Assembly (NCBI GenBank): GCA_945483525.1
Contig: CALYRV010000078.1
Location: 1-7,941, forward strand
Length of the DNA stretch: 7,941 bases
Reading direction: 5' to 3'
From: an uncultured Verrucomicrobiota bacterium
GTDB taxonomy: Bacteria > Verrucomicrobiota > Kiritimatiellia > RFP12 > UBA1067
Shown here: in pieces, positions 1 through 7,929 of the stretch
Numbering within the stretch: position 1 is the first letter of the stretch
Layout: every line of letters begins with the position of its first letter
The notes under the pieces: model-generated
Seen by the model: only the letters and a program-made list of their open reading frames with translations
The model's database searches: none
Told to the model about the DNA's origin: nothing
Made by a program: the position numbers and the translations under genes

Positions 1-1689
1 ATGGCTGAATCATCTTTAGCGAATATGATCCTCCGCTCTTCGGGGATCTATACGGACGATCAATTGGATCGGATCGCCCTGAATCGCGTTGCCAATCCTG
101 GAATGGGGCTGGCGGAAGCGGCGGTCAAATTTGGTGGTTCGAGGGAGATTGACTTTCTTAATGCTGTTGGTGCGAGTCTTGGTCTGGAAGTCATCGATTT
201 GCAGATTCGGCAGCCCAATCCCGAGGCGCTCACTAAGCTTCCGGCATCTGCTGTTTATCAGTTCAACGTGCTTCCGTTTGCGTTTGACGGGAAGACCATT
301 ACCATTGTAACGCATGACCCTTTCGACACCAAGCCGATTGACGGGCTTCGCTTGATCTCCGGTTGCAACGTCAATACCGCGCTAGCTCCGAAGGAAGAGG
401 TTGAGAAGGCGATCAAGAAGTACTACGGCGTTGGTGCGGATGCGATCGAGAAGATGATTGAAGACGGGCGTTACTCCGTTGACGAGGATTTCGGCGCGAT
501 GACCAAGATCGATGTCGGAGCCGAGGGGGAGGAGGCTTCTATTGTCCGTTTCGTCAACCAGATCATCGCCGAAGCCGATCATCAGGGTGCGACGGATATC
601 CATATTGAGCCGCAGGAGACTGAACTTCGAATCCGTTATCGTATCGACGGCATGCTGCACAAGGTTGACGTGCCGCCGCAGCTGAACCGTCTGAAATCTG
701 CGATTATTTCGCGTATTAAAGTCATGGCGAACCTTGATATCGCTGAGAAGCGGTTGCCGATGGATGGGCGTATCGGCATTCGCATCAAGGGTCAGGACAT
801 TGATATCCGTGTGTCGACGATGCCTGCGGCTTATGGCGAGTCGATTTCGTTGCGACTTCTTGCTAAGAGCGGTAGTTTCGTGAAGATGTGCGATCTCGGA
901 TTTAATGACCGTGATTACTCGGTCGTCAACAAGATCATCCATCGGCCTAACGGTATCTTCCTCGTCACCGGTCCTACCGGTTCGGGCAAGTCAACGTCGC
1001 TCTATTCGTTTCTTTCTGAAGTGAACAAGATCGATGTCCGCATCATGACGGCAGAAGACCCGATTGAATACCATATGGCTGGCATCAACCAGGTGCAGAT
1101 GCAGAGTGAGATTGGTATGACTTTCGCGCGTGCGCTTAGGGCTTTCCTGCGTCAGGATCCAGATATTATCATGGTCGGCGAAATTCGTGATCGCGAGACG
1201 GCCGAAATCGCCATTAATGCGTCACTTACTGGTCATATGGTGTTCTCGACCCTTCACACCAATGACGCTGCCGGCGCGTTCCCGCGTCTGATCGATATGG
1301 GCGTGGAGCCGTTTTTGATTGCGTCTGCCGTGGCGGGCGTCATGGGGCAACGTCTCTGTCGCCGGCTTTGTCAGGACTGCATGAAGGAAGTTCCGCTGGA
1401 CATGAAGTATTACACTTTGGACGAGGAGCCGGCCTCTAACACCGTGTTCGAACCATGCGGCTGTGACAAGTGCACGCGTACCGGTTATCGCGGTCGGCGA
1501 GCGCTTTTCGAGGTACTGGAGGTGGACGAGGATATTGAAGGCGCGATTGTTCGACGCGAGAACGCTACTCAAATCCGAAACCTATCTCTTTCCAAGGGCA
1601 TGAAGACGCTCCGGCAGGATGGCTGGGCGAAAGTGTTCAAGGGCGTGACGAGTGTTAAAGAGATAATGCGTGTTACAGAAGATCAGTAA
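1..1689 (+). CDS. GspE/PilB-family type II secretion / type IV pilus assembly ATPase
   Basis: This is a cytoplasmic hexameric ATPase of the GspE/PulE/PilB family (562 aa, the usual length), which powers assembly of a pseudopilus or type IV pilus by pushing an inner-membrane platform protein. Residues about 1-145 form an MshEN-like N-terminal region. The C-terminal motor has a Walker A GPTGSGKST at 324-332, an Asp box around EDPIEY (352-357), and a Walker B region DPDIIMVGEIRD (386-397). A tetracysteine zinc site follows, with C457xxC460 and C488xxC491 separated by 27 residues, a hallmark of GspE/PilB that retraction ATPases (PilT) lack. All catalytic motifs look intact. The ATG is the first base of the window, so a further upstream start and the ribosome binding site cannot be judged. 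PilB and GspE cannot be separated without seeing neighbouring secretin, platform or pilin genes; none is in view. It is 32 bases from dnaB and may be the last secretion gene of an upstream operon. Confidence 0.93.
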   Translation: MAESSLANMILRSSGIYTDDQLDRIALNRVANPGMGLAEAAVKFGGSREIDFLNAVGASLGLEVIDLQIRQPNPEALTKLPASAVYQFNVLPFAFDGKTITIVTHDPFDTKPIDGLRLISGCNVNTALAPKEEVEKAIKKYYGVGADAIEKMIEDGRYSVDEDFGAMTKIDVGAEGEEASIVRFVNQIIAEADHQGATDIHIEPQETELRIRYRIDGMLHKVDVPPQLNRLKSAIISRIKVMANLDIAEKRLPMDGRIGIRIKGQDIDIRVSTMPAAYGESISLRLLAKSGSFVKMCDLGFNDRDYSVVNKIIHRPNGIFLVTGPTGSGKSTSLYSFLSEVNKIDVRIMTAEDPIEYHMAGINQVQMQSEIGMTFARALRAFLRQDPDIIMVGEIRDRETAEIAINASLTGHMVFSTLHTNDAAGAFPRLIDMGVEPFLIASAVAGVMGQRLCRRLCQDCMKEVPLDMKYYTLDEEPASNTVFEPCGCDKCTRTGYRGRRALFEVLEVDEDIEGAIVRRENATQIRNLSLSKGMKTLRQDGWAKVFKGVTSVKEIMRVTEDQ

Positions 1690-1721
1690 AGAGTTTGAGG
1701 TTGAGAGCGGACGGTTGGTTT

Positions 1722-3218
1722 ATGAGTGAGAATGTAAAAGTTCTGCCGAATAATGCAGAGGCTGAAAGGGCGGTCCTCGGGTCGATTTTACTGGATGCGA
1801 CTGGACGTAACGAGGATCGGGTTCTGGATCTTTGCGGAGCGAAGGATATTCATGACGAGTCGTTCTACGATCCTCGTAACCGCACGATATTCCATGTAAT
1901 GGGTCAGCTTAAGCAGCTGTCGAAGCCGGTTGACATGCTTACCGTTGTCGAGAAGCTCAGGAATGACGGCGCGCTGGACGGCGTTGGCGGAATCGGCTAC
2001 ATCCAAGGTCTTGTCGACAATCTGCCGTCCGCTAGTCATGCTGAATACTATCTTGACATTCTGCACGACAAGCAGTTGCGTCGTACAATGATCGACCGTG
2101 CCCGCAAGACGATCGAGAAATGTTTTGATGAGGCTCAGTATACTGATCCTCAGGCGGTTTTGGGCGATGCCGAGAAGAGTTTTCTTGAAATCGGGGCCAA
2201 GGGCGGGTCTACGTTGCCGTGGAGTGATGCTGTCCAGGCGAGTTTTGACAAGCTGAATGCGATGTTCAGTTCGAAGGGAAACAATCTAGACGGGCTTTCG
2301 ACCGGGTTTCGATATCTTGACGAGAAGCTGCAGGGGTTGAAGAAGTCGGAGATGATCGTCATCGCCGCCCGTCCTTCTGTCGGCAAGACGTCACTCGCGA
2401 TGAATATCGCCGAAAGTGCCGCGCTCGGGCGGTATATTTCCACTGACGAGCCGTGCGGCAATGAGAAGGGAAGGCAGCATCCGGTGTTGATTTTCTCGTT
2501 GGAAATGCCGGTTGAGTCGCTGACCAACCGCATGGTGGCGGGTCGAGCCCGGGTCAATACCTGGAAGCTCAACCGCAACAAGCTACTGCCGCAGGAGAAG
2601 GAGCGAGCATTTAAGAATCTTGAGGTAGCTGCGGATGATCTCAGCAAGTGTCCGATTTATGTTGACGACACCGCGTCGTTGGACGTCATGGACATGCGTG
2701 CTCGCGCACGGCGAATGAAGAAGGCTCATGGTATCGAGCTGATCGTGATCGACTACCTTCAGCTTTGTCGTTGCAGCGAAGGCGCGCGTCAGAGCCGTCA
2801 GATCGAAGTCTCAATGATTTCCCAGCAGATCAAGGCGATGGCGAAGGAATTGAAGATTCCGGTGATCGTGCTTTCCCAGCTTTCCCGTGCTAATGAACAG
2901 CGAGGGGATAAGGAGGAGAAGCCGAAGCTTTCCGACTTGCGTGATTCGGGAGCGATCGAACAGGATGCCGACGTCGTGTTTCTGCTGCGCCGTCCATCGC
3001 GTTCTGCGCAGTCAAGGGACGTTAATGACGAGACGCTGGCGATTGTTGATGTCGCCAAGAATCGTAATGGTGAGACGGGTGAAGTGCGGATGGACTTCAT
3101 TCGCGAGTTCGTTCGCTTCGGTGACCGTGCGCCGGCTGGAACTGCAGAGGCGGCGCTTGATGCCGAGGACGCGCAGTTCGACAACACTTCTTACGCGCAG
3201 GTGGATTTGATGTCATGA
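1722..3218 (+). CDS. dnaB: Replicative DNA helicase DnaB
   Basis: DnaB is the hexameric 5'-3' helicase that unwinds DNA at the replication fork and recruits primase. From the ATG at 1722 the product is 498 aa, slightly longer than the typical 440-470. The N-terminal domain begins with the family signature LPNNAEAERAVLGS. The RecA-like motor has Walker A ARPSVGKTS (216-224), the SLEM motif (about 259-262), Walker B ELIVIDYLQL (339-348), and the LSQLSRANEQR and SDLRDSGAIEQDADVVFLLRR motifs. Between the Walker A helix and the SLEM strand there are about 14 more residues than in the DnaB proteins I remember (near residues 236-254, with a cysteine and several charged residues). An in-frame TTG at 1695 would add nine residues (MRLRADGWF) that do not resemble family N-termini. 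The ATG is preferred although its upstream purines (GAGAGCGG, 1703-1710) are a weak, distant ribosome binding site. The stop overlaps the next start by ATGA. No intein is present. Confidence 0.95.
   Translation: MSENVKVLPNNAEAERAVLGSILLDATGRNEDRVLDLCGAKDIHDESFYDPRNRTIFHVMGQLKQLSKPVDMLTVVEKLRNDGALDGVGGIGYIQGLVDNLPSASHAEYYLDILHDKQLRRTMIDRARKTIEKCFDEAQYTDPQAVLGDAEKSFLEIGAKGGSTLPWSDAVQASFDKLNAMFSSKGNNLDGLSTGFRYLDEKLQGLKKSEMIVIAARPSVGKTSLAMNIAESAALGRYISTDEPCGNEKGRQHPVLIFSLEMPVESLTNRMVAGRARVNTWKLNRNKLLPQEKERAFKNLEVAADDLSKCPIYVDDTASLDVMDMRARARRMKKAHGIELIVIDYLQLCRCSEGARQSRQIEVSMISQQIKAMAKELKIPVIVLSQLSRANEQRGDKEEKPKLSDLRDSGAIEQDADVVFLLRRPSRSAQSRDVNDETLAIVDVAKNRNGETGEVRMDFIREFVRFGDRAPAGTAEAALDAEDAQFDNTSYAQVDLMS
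3199..3204 (+). promoter_or_regulatory. Ribosome binding site for the McsA/McsB-like gene
   Basis: AGGTGG lies inside the end of dnaB, ten bases before the ATG at 3215. It supports that start and, with the ATGA overlap, reinitiation by ribosomes that have just finished dnaB. Confidence 0.55.
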
Positions 3219-4084
3219 AGTGCGAAATCTGTCATACCGCCGACGCCCAGGTTGCGATCGAAAAAGACGATGAGGAACTCTACGTCTGCAAGGCGTGTGC
3301 GGAGAAGGAACGTGTCAGCCGTCAGAAGCGCAGTCAGCATACGCGGAAGATCAGTCGTGATGGTGTGGAGATGACGGTTACGGAAATCTCGTCGGACGGT
3401 GACGCCCCGCCGCAGATCGTCAAGGCGATCATGAATGCCTTTGACGGTATGCTCAGCGGAATCGAGAAGGCCTCTCAGGAGGCGAAGAAGTCCGAGAAGC
3501 CGCTGCTTCACGATTTTCCAGTTGAACGCGCAGAACCGGCGTATCGGGTGGGACTTGGACTTCACCTCGAAGGGTTGTACCTCATCGGCGAGCTTGAGGC
3601 CGTCCGTCGTGCCGCGCATGCGCTGAACATGGATCTCATCGGCATTGTAGCGGATGGGGTCAAGGATGCGGGGCATGTCTTCCGCCTCGGATATTCGGGT
3701 TCGCAGGAACAGGCGAAGCGTTTCGTTGAAGATTTGCTCGCGCAGGAACGTAATGCGCGTATTCGTCTTCGCGAGGAGCTTCCGAGGGTGTTCGGTGATT
3801 CGCTTTGCCGTGCTCTTGCAATCCTGAAGAACTGCCGCTTGCTTTCTCCGGGAGAACTCTTTGACCTTCTGTCGCCGCTCCGCCTGGCGGCGATTGAGAA
3901 GATGTTAGATGGCATCACTCTGCGTACCATCGAGTCAATGATGACGAAGATCGATTTATCTTCCAGAGAGGACGGTCTCGAGGTCAATGAGCGTGATCGC
4001 ATTGATGCGGAACGTGCGGATGAAATGAATGCCAGGTTTGAGGACGTGGTCCTGAACGAGAGGGCGGAAGGGAGGTTTTCATGA
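3215..4084 (+). CDS. McsA-type zinc finger fused to McsB C-terminal-like domain (non-catalytic, putative ClpC adaptor)
   Basis: The product is 289 aa. Residues 1-30 form an McsA-like zinc finger: C3xxC6, then C25xxC28 followed by Ala. Residues about 31-110 are a charged linker with a helical stretch (about 66-84). Residues about 111-285 resemble the C-terminal part of the protein-arginine kinase McsB: the GLHLEGLYLIGELEAV strand and helix, LNMDLIGIVADGVKDAGHVF aligned to LGLTVRGIYGEGSEAxGNxF, then LLAQERNAR, LAILKNCRLLSPGELFDLLSPLRL, and a C-terminal RDRIDA (260-265) in place of RDxxRA. Missing are the kinase N-terminal half with its NEEDHLR-type loop, and McsA's second zinc finger and UVR motif. 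The arginine of RGxYGE is I142. Kinase activity is therefore unlikely. In Firmicutes, McsA and McsB act on ClpC, and this gene overlaps clpC by ATGA, so a role as an adaptor or activator of ClpC is the best inference. The family assignment comes from remembered alignments; function is not shown. Confidence 0.78.
   Translation: MKCEICHTADAQVAIEKDDEELYVCKACAEKERVSRQKRSQHTRKISRDGVEMTVTEISSDGDAPPQIVKAIMNAFDGMLSGIEKASQEAKKSEKPLLHDFPVERAEPAYRVGLGLHLEGLYLIGELEAVRRAAHALNMDLIGIVADGVKDAGHVFRLGYSGSQEQAKRFVEDLLAQERNARIRLREELPRVFGDSLCRALAILKNCRLLSPGELFDLLSPLRLAAIEKMLDGITLRTIESMMTKIDLSSREDGLEVNERDRIDAERADEMNARFEDVVLNERAEGRFS
4071..4075 (+). promoter_or_regulatory. Strong Shine-Dalgarno site of clpC
   Basis: GGAGG, within a longer purine run (GAAGGGAGG), ends five bases before the clpC ATG at 4081. 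It is the best ribosome binding site in the window, fixes the clpC start, and suggests that clpC is translated more strongly than the genes before it. Confidence 0.75.
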
Positions 4085-6534
4085 TTTTCACAAAGAATGC
4101 TTTGGACGTGATGAATGGTGCTTCGCCTTGTGCGCAGCAGCTCGGTCACGATCATATCGGTTCTGAGCACATCTTTCTTTCGATGTTGGCCATTCCGAAG
4201 TGCCAGGCGTGTGAGCGGCTTGTCAAGCTGGGGTTTGATCTCGATGAGCTGGCGCAATCCATGCGCAACATGATCACCGGCGGCGGCGAGCCGATGATGC
4301 AGCGCGGCAATCTGCCGCTTACTGCACGCACGCGCAAGGTATTGGAGATCGCGCAGATGGAGTCTGGCGGCGGTGATAAGCCTATTGATACCGTGCATCT
4401 CCTTACGGCGATGCTCAAGGAAGGCGAGAACGCTGCTGCACAGCTGATGTTTAATGCCGGGCTCACCGTTGAAAAGTTCATGGCGGCCGGCACTCAGGGC
4501 GCTTCGCCTTTGAATTCTCCAGCCCAAGATGGAGGAGAAGATGCGAAGGGCGGCGAGGAACCGGGAAGGGTCGAAGGTTTGAATGGCAAGGCGCAGAAGA
4601 CGCCGACGATCAACGCGTTCGGGCGTGACCTTACCGCGCTGGCGCGTGAAGGCAAGCTGGATCCCGTAATCGGACGTGAAAAGGAGCTTCGTCGCGTACT
4701 GCAGATCCTTTCCCGCCGCACCAAGAACAATGCGGTGCTGATCGGTGAGGCCGGCGTCGGCAAGACTGCGGTCGCAGAAGGGCTTGCTCAGGCGATTCAT
4801 CGTGGTGAAGTGCCCGAGAAGATGCAGCAGAAGCGCGTCATCGCGCTTGATATGGCACGCCTTGTGGCGGGTACGCAATACCGCGGACAATTCGAGGAGC
4901 GTCTTAAGAAAGTCATCGACGAGACGAAACGCGCAGGCAACATCATCCTCTTCCTTGACGAGATTCATACGCTGGTTGGAGCTGGCGGCGCGGAAGGTGC
5001 GATGGATGCGGCAAACATCCTCAAGCCGGCGCTTGCCCGTGGAGAATTGCAGTGCGTCGGAGCAACGACGCTCAAGGAGTATCATAAGTCTATTGAGAAA
5101 GATGCGGCGCTTGAACGTCGTTTCCAGAGCGTGCAGGTCGACGAGCCATCGGTTGCGGATGCCATTCAGATCTTGAAAGGTATAGCGAAGAAGTACGAGG
5201 AACATCATTCTGTGAAGTTCACTGCCGCCGCCCTCAAGTCGGCGGTGGAGCTTACCGCACGTTATCTGCCTTCTCGCCAGCTTCCCGACAAGGCGATTGA
5301 TGCGATGGACGAGACCGGAGCGCGGCTTCGGATGAGCGCCTCGGCGCGCCCGAAGTCTCTTACCGCGAAGCAGGAGGAGCTGGATAATCTGCGCGGGCTC
5401 AAGGATGCGGCCGTAAAACAGGGCGATTTTGACGGTGCTTCGAATTACCGTGATGAACTGAAGGTGAAGAGTGCCGTGTTTCAAGAAGAGCTCAGGAAGT
5501 GGAGGGAGACCCATGCCGAAGAGACGATTGAGGTTTCCGAGAACGACGTCGCCGAAACGGTTTCGCTGATGAGCGGAGTGCCGGTTGAGAAGATGAACGC
5601 GACGACCGCGGAGAAGCTTCTCGGTATGGAGAAGACGCTTGGGGAAGTGGTGATCGGACAAGCTCCGGCGATTAAGGCTATTGCTCGTGCGCTTCGCAGG
5701 AGCCGCGCGCTGATGGGCGATCCGAAGCGTCCCATCGGCAGTTTCCTCTTCCTTGGTCCCACCGGCGTCGGTAAAACTCATCTCGCGAAGATGCTCGCCG
5801 ATAGGATCTACGGTGACGACAAGGCGCTGATTACGCTTGATATGTCCGAATTCCAGGAAAAGTACTCCTCGTCGCGGCTCGTCGGCGCACCGCCTGGATA
5901 TGTCGGTTACGATGAGGGCGGCCAACTTACAGAGAAGGTGCGTCGGCGACCCTATTCGGTCGTGCTGTTTGATGAGTTCGAGAAGGCGAATGCCGATGTG
6001 TGCAATATGCTACTGCAGATCCTCGATGACGGACGTCTCACCGACGGACAGGGTCGCGTGATCGACTTCCGCAACACGATTATTATCTGTACCGCCAATC
6101 TCGGCTTTGATTTCGCCCGCGAAGGACATACGCTCGGCTTCGCCACCGAGACGAGCGAGACAAGCTATGAGGTGCTGAAGGAGAAACTGCTGTCGGAATG
6201 CAAGAAGTCGTTCCGTCCCGAGCTCTTGAACCGCTTTGACGAGACGGTCGTCTTCAAGAAGCTTGAGAAGGACGATATGCACGCGATCCTGAAGCTCGAA
6301 CTCGCGAAGCTACAGATGCGGCTCAAGGATTCCCATATCCAGCTTTCGGTCGATAAGAAGGCCGCGGATTTTCTGATTGAGAAGGGATATGATTCCGCAT
6401 TGGGTGCGCGTCCGCTCCGCCGCGTCGTGCAAGACTACATTGAGGATCCGCTTGCGGATCTCGTTCTTGCCGGCAAGGCGAGGCCCCGTATGCGCGCCCA
6501 TCTCGCCAAGGATTGCAATTCGTTGAGATTCTAA
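4081..6534 (+). CDS. clpC: AAA+ unfoldase ClpC, ATPase subunit of the Clp protease
   Basis: ClpC unfolds proteins and threads them into the ClpP peptidase. The 817 aa length matches the family (about 810). The order is: Clp_N repeat domain (1-137); acidic Gly-rich linker (about 138-180); D1 with Walker A GEAGVGKT (222-229), pore loop QYRG (266-269), Walker B FLDE (291-294) and arginine fingers R346/R347; a middle domain with a UVR-like coiled coil (about 431-478); D2 with Walker A GPTGVGKT (559-566), pore loop GYVGY, Walker B LFDE (629-632), arginine finger R718 and sensor-2 R777. The short middle domain separates it from ClpB, whose M-domain is far longer. L685-G686-F687 is the ClpP-docking loop, so a ClpP partner is expected elsewhere. 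In the N-domain the first repeat has GSEHIFL with E29, but the second has DTVHLL with V105 where B. subtilis ClpC has Glu. The start overlaps the upstream stop and has a strong Shine-Dalgarno. I saw no CtsR- or HrcA-type operator. Confidence 0.95.
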   Translation: MIFTKNALDVMNGASPCAQQLGHDHIGSEHIFLSMLAIPKCQACERLVKLGFDLDELAQSMRNMITGGGEPMMQRGNLPLTARTRKVLEIAQMESGGGDKPIDTVHLLTAMLKEGENAAAQLMFNAGLTVEKFMAAGTQGASPLNSPAQDGGEDAKGGEEPGRVEGLNGKAQKTPTINAFGRDLTALAREGKLDPVIGREKELRRVLQILSRRTKNNAVLIGEAGVGKTAVAEGLAQAIHRGEVPEKMQQKRVIALDMARLVAGTQYRGQFEERLKKVIDETKRAGNIILFLDEIHTLVGAGGAEGAMDAANILKPALARGELQCVGATTLKEYHKSIEKDAALERRFQSVQVDEPSVADAIQILKGIAKKYEEHHSVKFTAAALKSAVELTARYLPSRQLPDKAIDAMDETGARLRMSASARPKSLTAKQEELDNLRGLKDAAVKQGDFDGASNYRDELKVKSAVFQEELRKWRETHAEETIEVSENDVAETVSLMSGVPVEKMNATTAEKLLGMEKTLGEVVIGQAPAIKAIARALRRSRALMGDPKRPIGSFLFLGPTGVGKTHLAKMLADRIYGDDKALITLDMSEFQEKYSSSRLVGAPPGYVGYDEGGQLTEKVRRRPYSVVLFDEFEKANADVCNMLLQILDDGRLTDGQGRVIDFRNTIIICTANLGFDFAREGHTLGFATETSETSYEVLKEKLLSECKKSFRPELLNRFDETVVFKKLEKDDMHAILKLELAKLQMRLKDSHIQLSVDKKAADFLIEKGYDSALGARPLRRVVQDYIEDPLADLVLAGKARPRMRAHLAKDCNSLRF

Positions 6535-6546
6535 AAAGAAAAACGC

Positions 6547-7929
6547 ATGAAAGCGTCATTGTTTCTTCTGACGGCGTTCGGTGCGGCTGCCGTTTTCGCG
6601 GTCGAGCAGAAGCACAGCTGGTTTGATCTCGATATTGGGGATATGCCGAGTTCTACGCGCTACTGGCCGACGGACGGGTCGAATTATGAAGCATATCGTT
6701 GCTTTGTTACCAATACCGCAGCTGGCGTTTTTCTAGATAATCCCAATCGGATTGCCCTTGATGCGGAAGAGCCGGTGTCGGTGATCCCGGATGATGTTGC
6801 GCAGATCGATACCGTTACTTATGCCGAGATTTCAGTGACGATGGAGAAAATGGAGCCGTTCGGCGTGTCGGATCTCCCTGAGGTTCCGGAAGGCGCTAAG
6901 ACGGCGGTTATTGTGGTCGATTCTGGCGCAGAGACTAACTTTTGGGTGGCGGCTGGTGCGGAAGGATCTTTGTGCTGGACCAATACAGAGGTTGCGGCCG
7001 ACATCGCCAGTCAGGTTGAAATTAAGGTTAGAATCTCCTATGGATCCGGTGAAACCGCGGCGCATTGGTCGTTCGGCAATCAAGAGTTTACGAGTATAAT
7101 ACCGAATGTCAGAGTTCTTACCGGCGTGGCATTTCGTGGAAGTTGCGAGTTATCTTCGTGCTGGGCTGACGTCCTGATGCTCGGTGGTTTGGTGGATTTC
7201 TGGATTGCCGGAATCCCCAGCGATGTTAATGTGGCGGTGACAACCACGAACGGAGATGAGCTTGCCAGGTCCGATCTCGGCTCATATCACTATTTTAGCG
7301 GTGGAACGGTTAATCTCGCATTCTCGTTGCCTGAGGGATGGCGTTTTGCAGATGGCGCGCTGAAATGGCAAGATGTCATAGCCAAACTTGACAGTGGCGA
7401 ATACGTGCCCTTCGGCGGGCGGGGCATATTCGATACGGATTATGGTCCGGTTGGATATTGGATGGTTGTGCCGTTTGAAGGCCCGGTGCAGCGCTTCGCC
7501 TCGCTTGATGATGCATTGGCGACGCAGAAGGATTATTGTGCGCTTATGTCATGCTATTCGGAAACGCCACACGAGATTTCGGTTGCTGACGATGGCAAAT
7601 CGATCACTGTCGACGGCGTGCAGAAGACTGCGAAGTCCCGGTATCACTTCTTTTCCGCCGATGGTATGCCGGTGTTGCAGATCAACGAGGAGGAAGCGGA
7701 GATTACTTCGATTCTCGAAAGTGCAGGGGATTTGACGAAGATGTCGATCGGTTCCGTGCTTAACACCTTTGAGGGTTTCAATTATTCGGTAATATTCGCT
7801 GATGACGTCGGATTCACGACTGGATGTGATGAAACAGAGCCTGTCCCCGGTGATGGCGGAAAGCTCGAGCTTGCGGCGCCGAAGGGTGAGAACGGCCAGC
7901 GCTTTTACCGTATACGTATCACCGATTGA
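6547..7929 (+). CDS. Secreted or surface protein of unknown function
   Basis: I do not recognise a characterised family. The 460 aa product starts with a clear Sec signal peptide: K2, a hydrophobic core (about 4-17) and a likely signal peptidase I cut after VFA (16-18). There is no lipobox and no other membrane segment. The mature part is acidic and rich in aromatic residues and short beta-type strands, with seven cysteines (52, 143, 200, 205, 331, 336, 427), two pairs being closely spaced. The C-terminal 50 residues (FNYSVIFADDVGF ... KLELAAPKG ... RFYRIRI) resemble a short beta module that I remember at the ends of many Verrucomicrobiota/Kiritimatiellota secreted proteins; it may be a sorting or folding element, but this is inference. 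The gene starts 12 bases after clpC behind an A-rich leader with no good Shine-Dalgarno and no visible promoter or terminator between them, so read-through from clpC is likely. No LPxTG or PEP-CTERM signal is present. Confidence 0.8.
   Translation: MKASLFLLTAFGAAAVFAVEQKHSWFDLDIGDMPSSTRYWPTDGSNYEAYRCFVTNTAAGVFLDNPNRIALDAEEPVSVIPDDVAQIDTVTYAEISVTMEKMEPFGVSDLPEVPEGAKTAVIVVDSGAETNFWVAAGAEGSLCWTNTEVAADIASQVEIKVRISYGSGETAAHWSFGNQEFTSIIPNVRVLTGVAFRGSCELSSCWADVLMLGGLVDFWIAGIPSDVNVAVTTTNGDELARSDLGSYHYFSGGTVNLAFSLPEGWRFADGALKWQDVIAKLDSGEYVPFGGRGIFDTDYGPVGYWMVVPFEGPVQRFASLDDALATQKDYCALMSCYSETPHEISVADDGKSITVDGVQKTAKSRYHFFSADGMPVLQINEEEAEITSILESAGDLTKMSIGSVLNTFEGFNYSVIFADDVGFTTGCDETEPVPGDGGKLELAAPKGENGQRFYRIRITD

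Noticed and set aside
1695..1721. Longer dnaB product starting from TTG at 1695
   Set aside because: The added residues do not fit DnaB N-termini, TTG is a weak start, and the only purine-rich stretch (AAAGAG) is too close to it. It remains a possible alternative.
2359..2483. Possible intein or intein scar at the DnaB Walker A site
   Set aside because: Walker A is uninterrupted, and the roughly 14-residue extra loop lies downstream of it, without splice-junction residues.
3562..5925. A 787-codon open frame on the minus strand, opposite most of clpC and the end of the McsA/McsB-like gene
   Set aside because: Its translation is rich in Arg, Leu and His with no recognisable domain, and it lies opposite a strongly conserved ClpC. 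It is a by-product of the codon bias of the plus-strand genes.
6445..6460. Perfect inverted repeat GATCCGC-TT-GCGGATC near the end of clpC, considered as a terminator
   Set aside because: It lies within the conserved coding sequence (EDPLADL), its loop would be only two bases, and no T-run follows.
6513..6541. A promoter for the secreted-protein gene at the end of clpC (TTGCAA followed by A-rich DNA)
   Set aside because: At the normal 17-base spacing the -10 would be AAGAAA, which is poor; a TTCTAA match is only 10 bases away. There is not enough to call a promoter.
7095..7100. TATAAT, a perfect -10 box, inside the secreted-protein gene
   Set aside because: There is no -35-like hexamer at 16-18 bases upstream (the nearest, TTGGTC, is 24 away) and no gene start follows it; it is likely chance within coding sequence.
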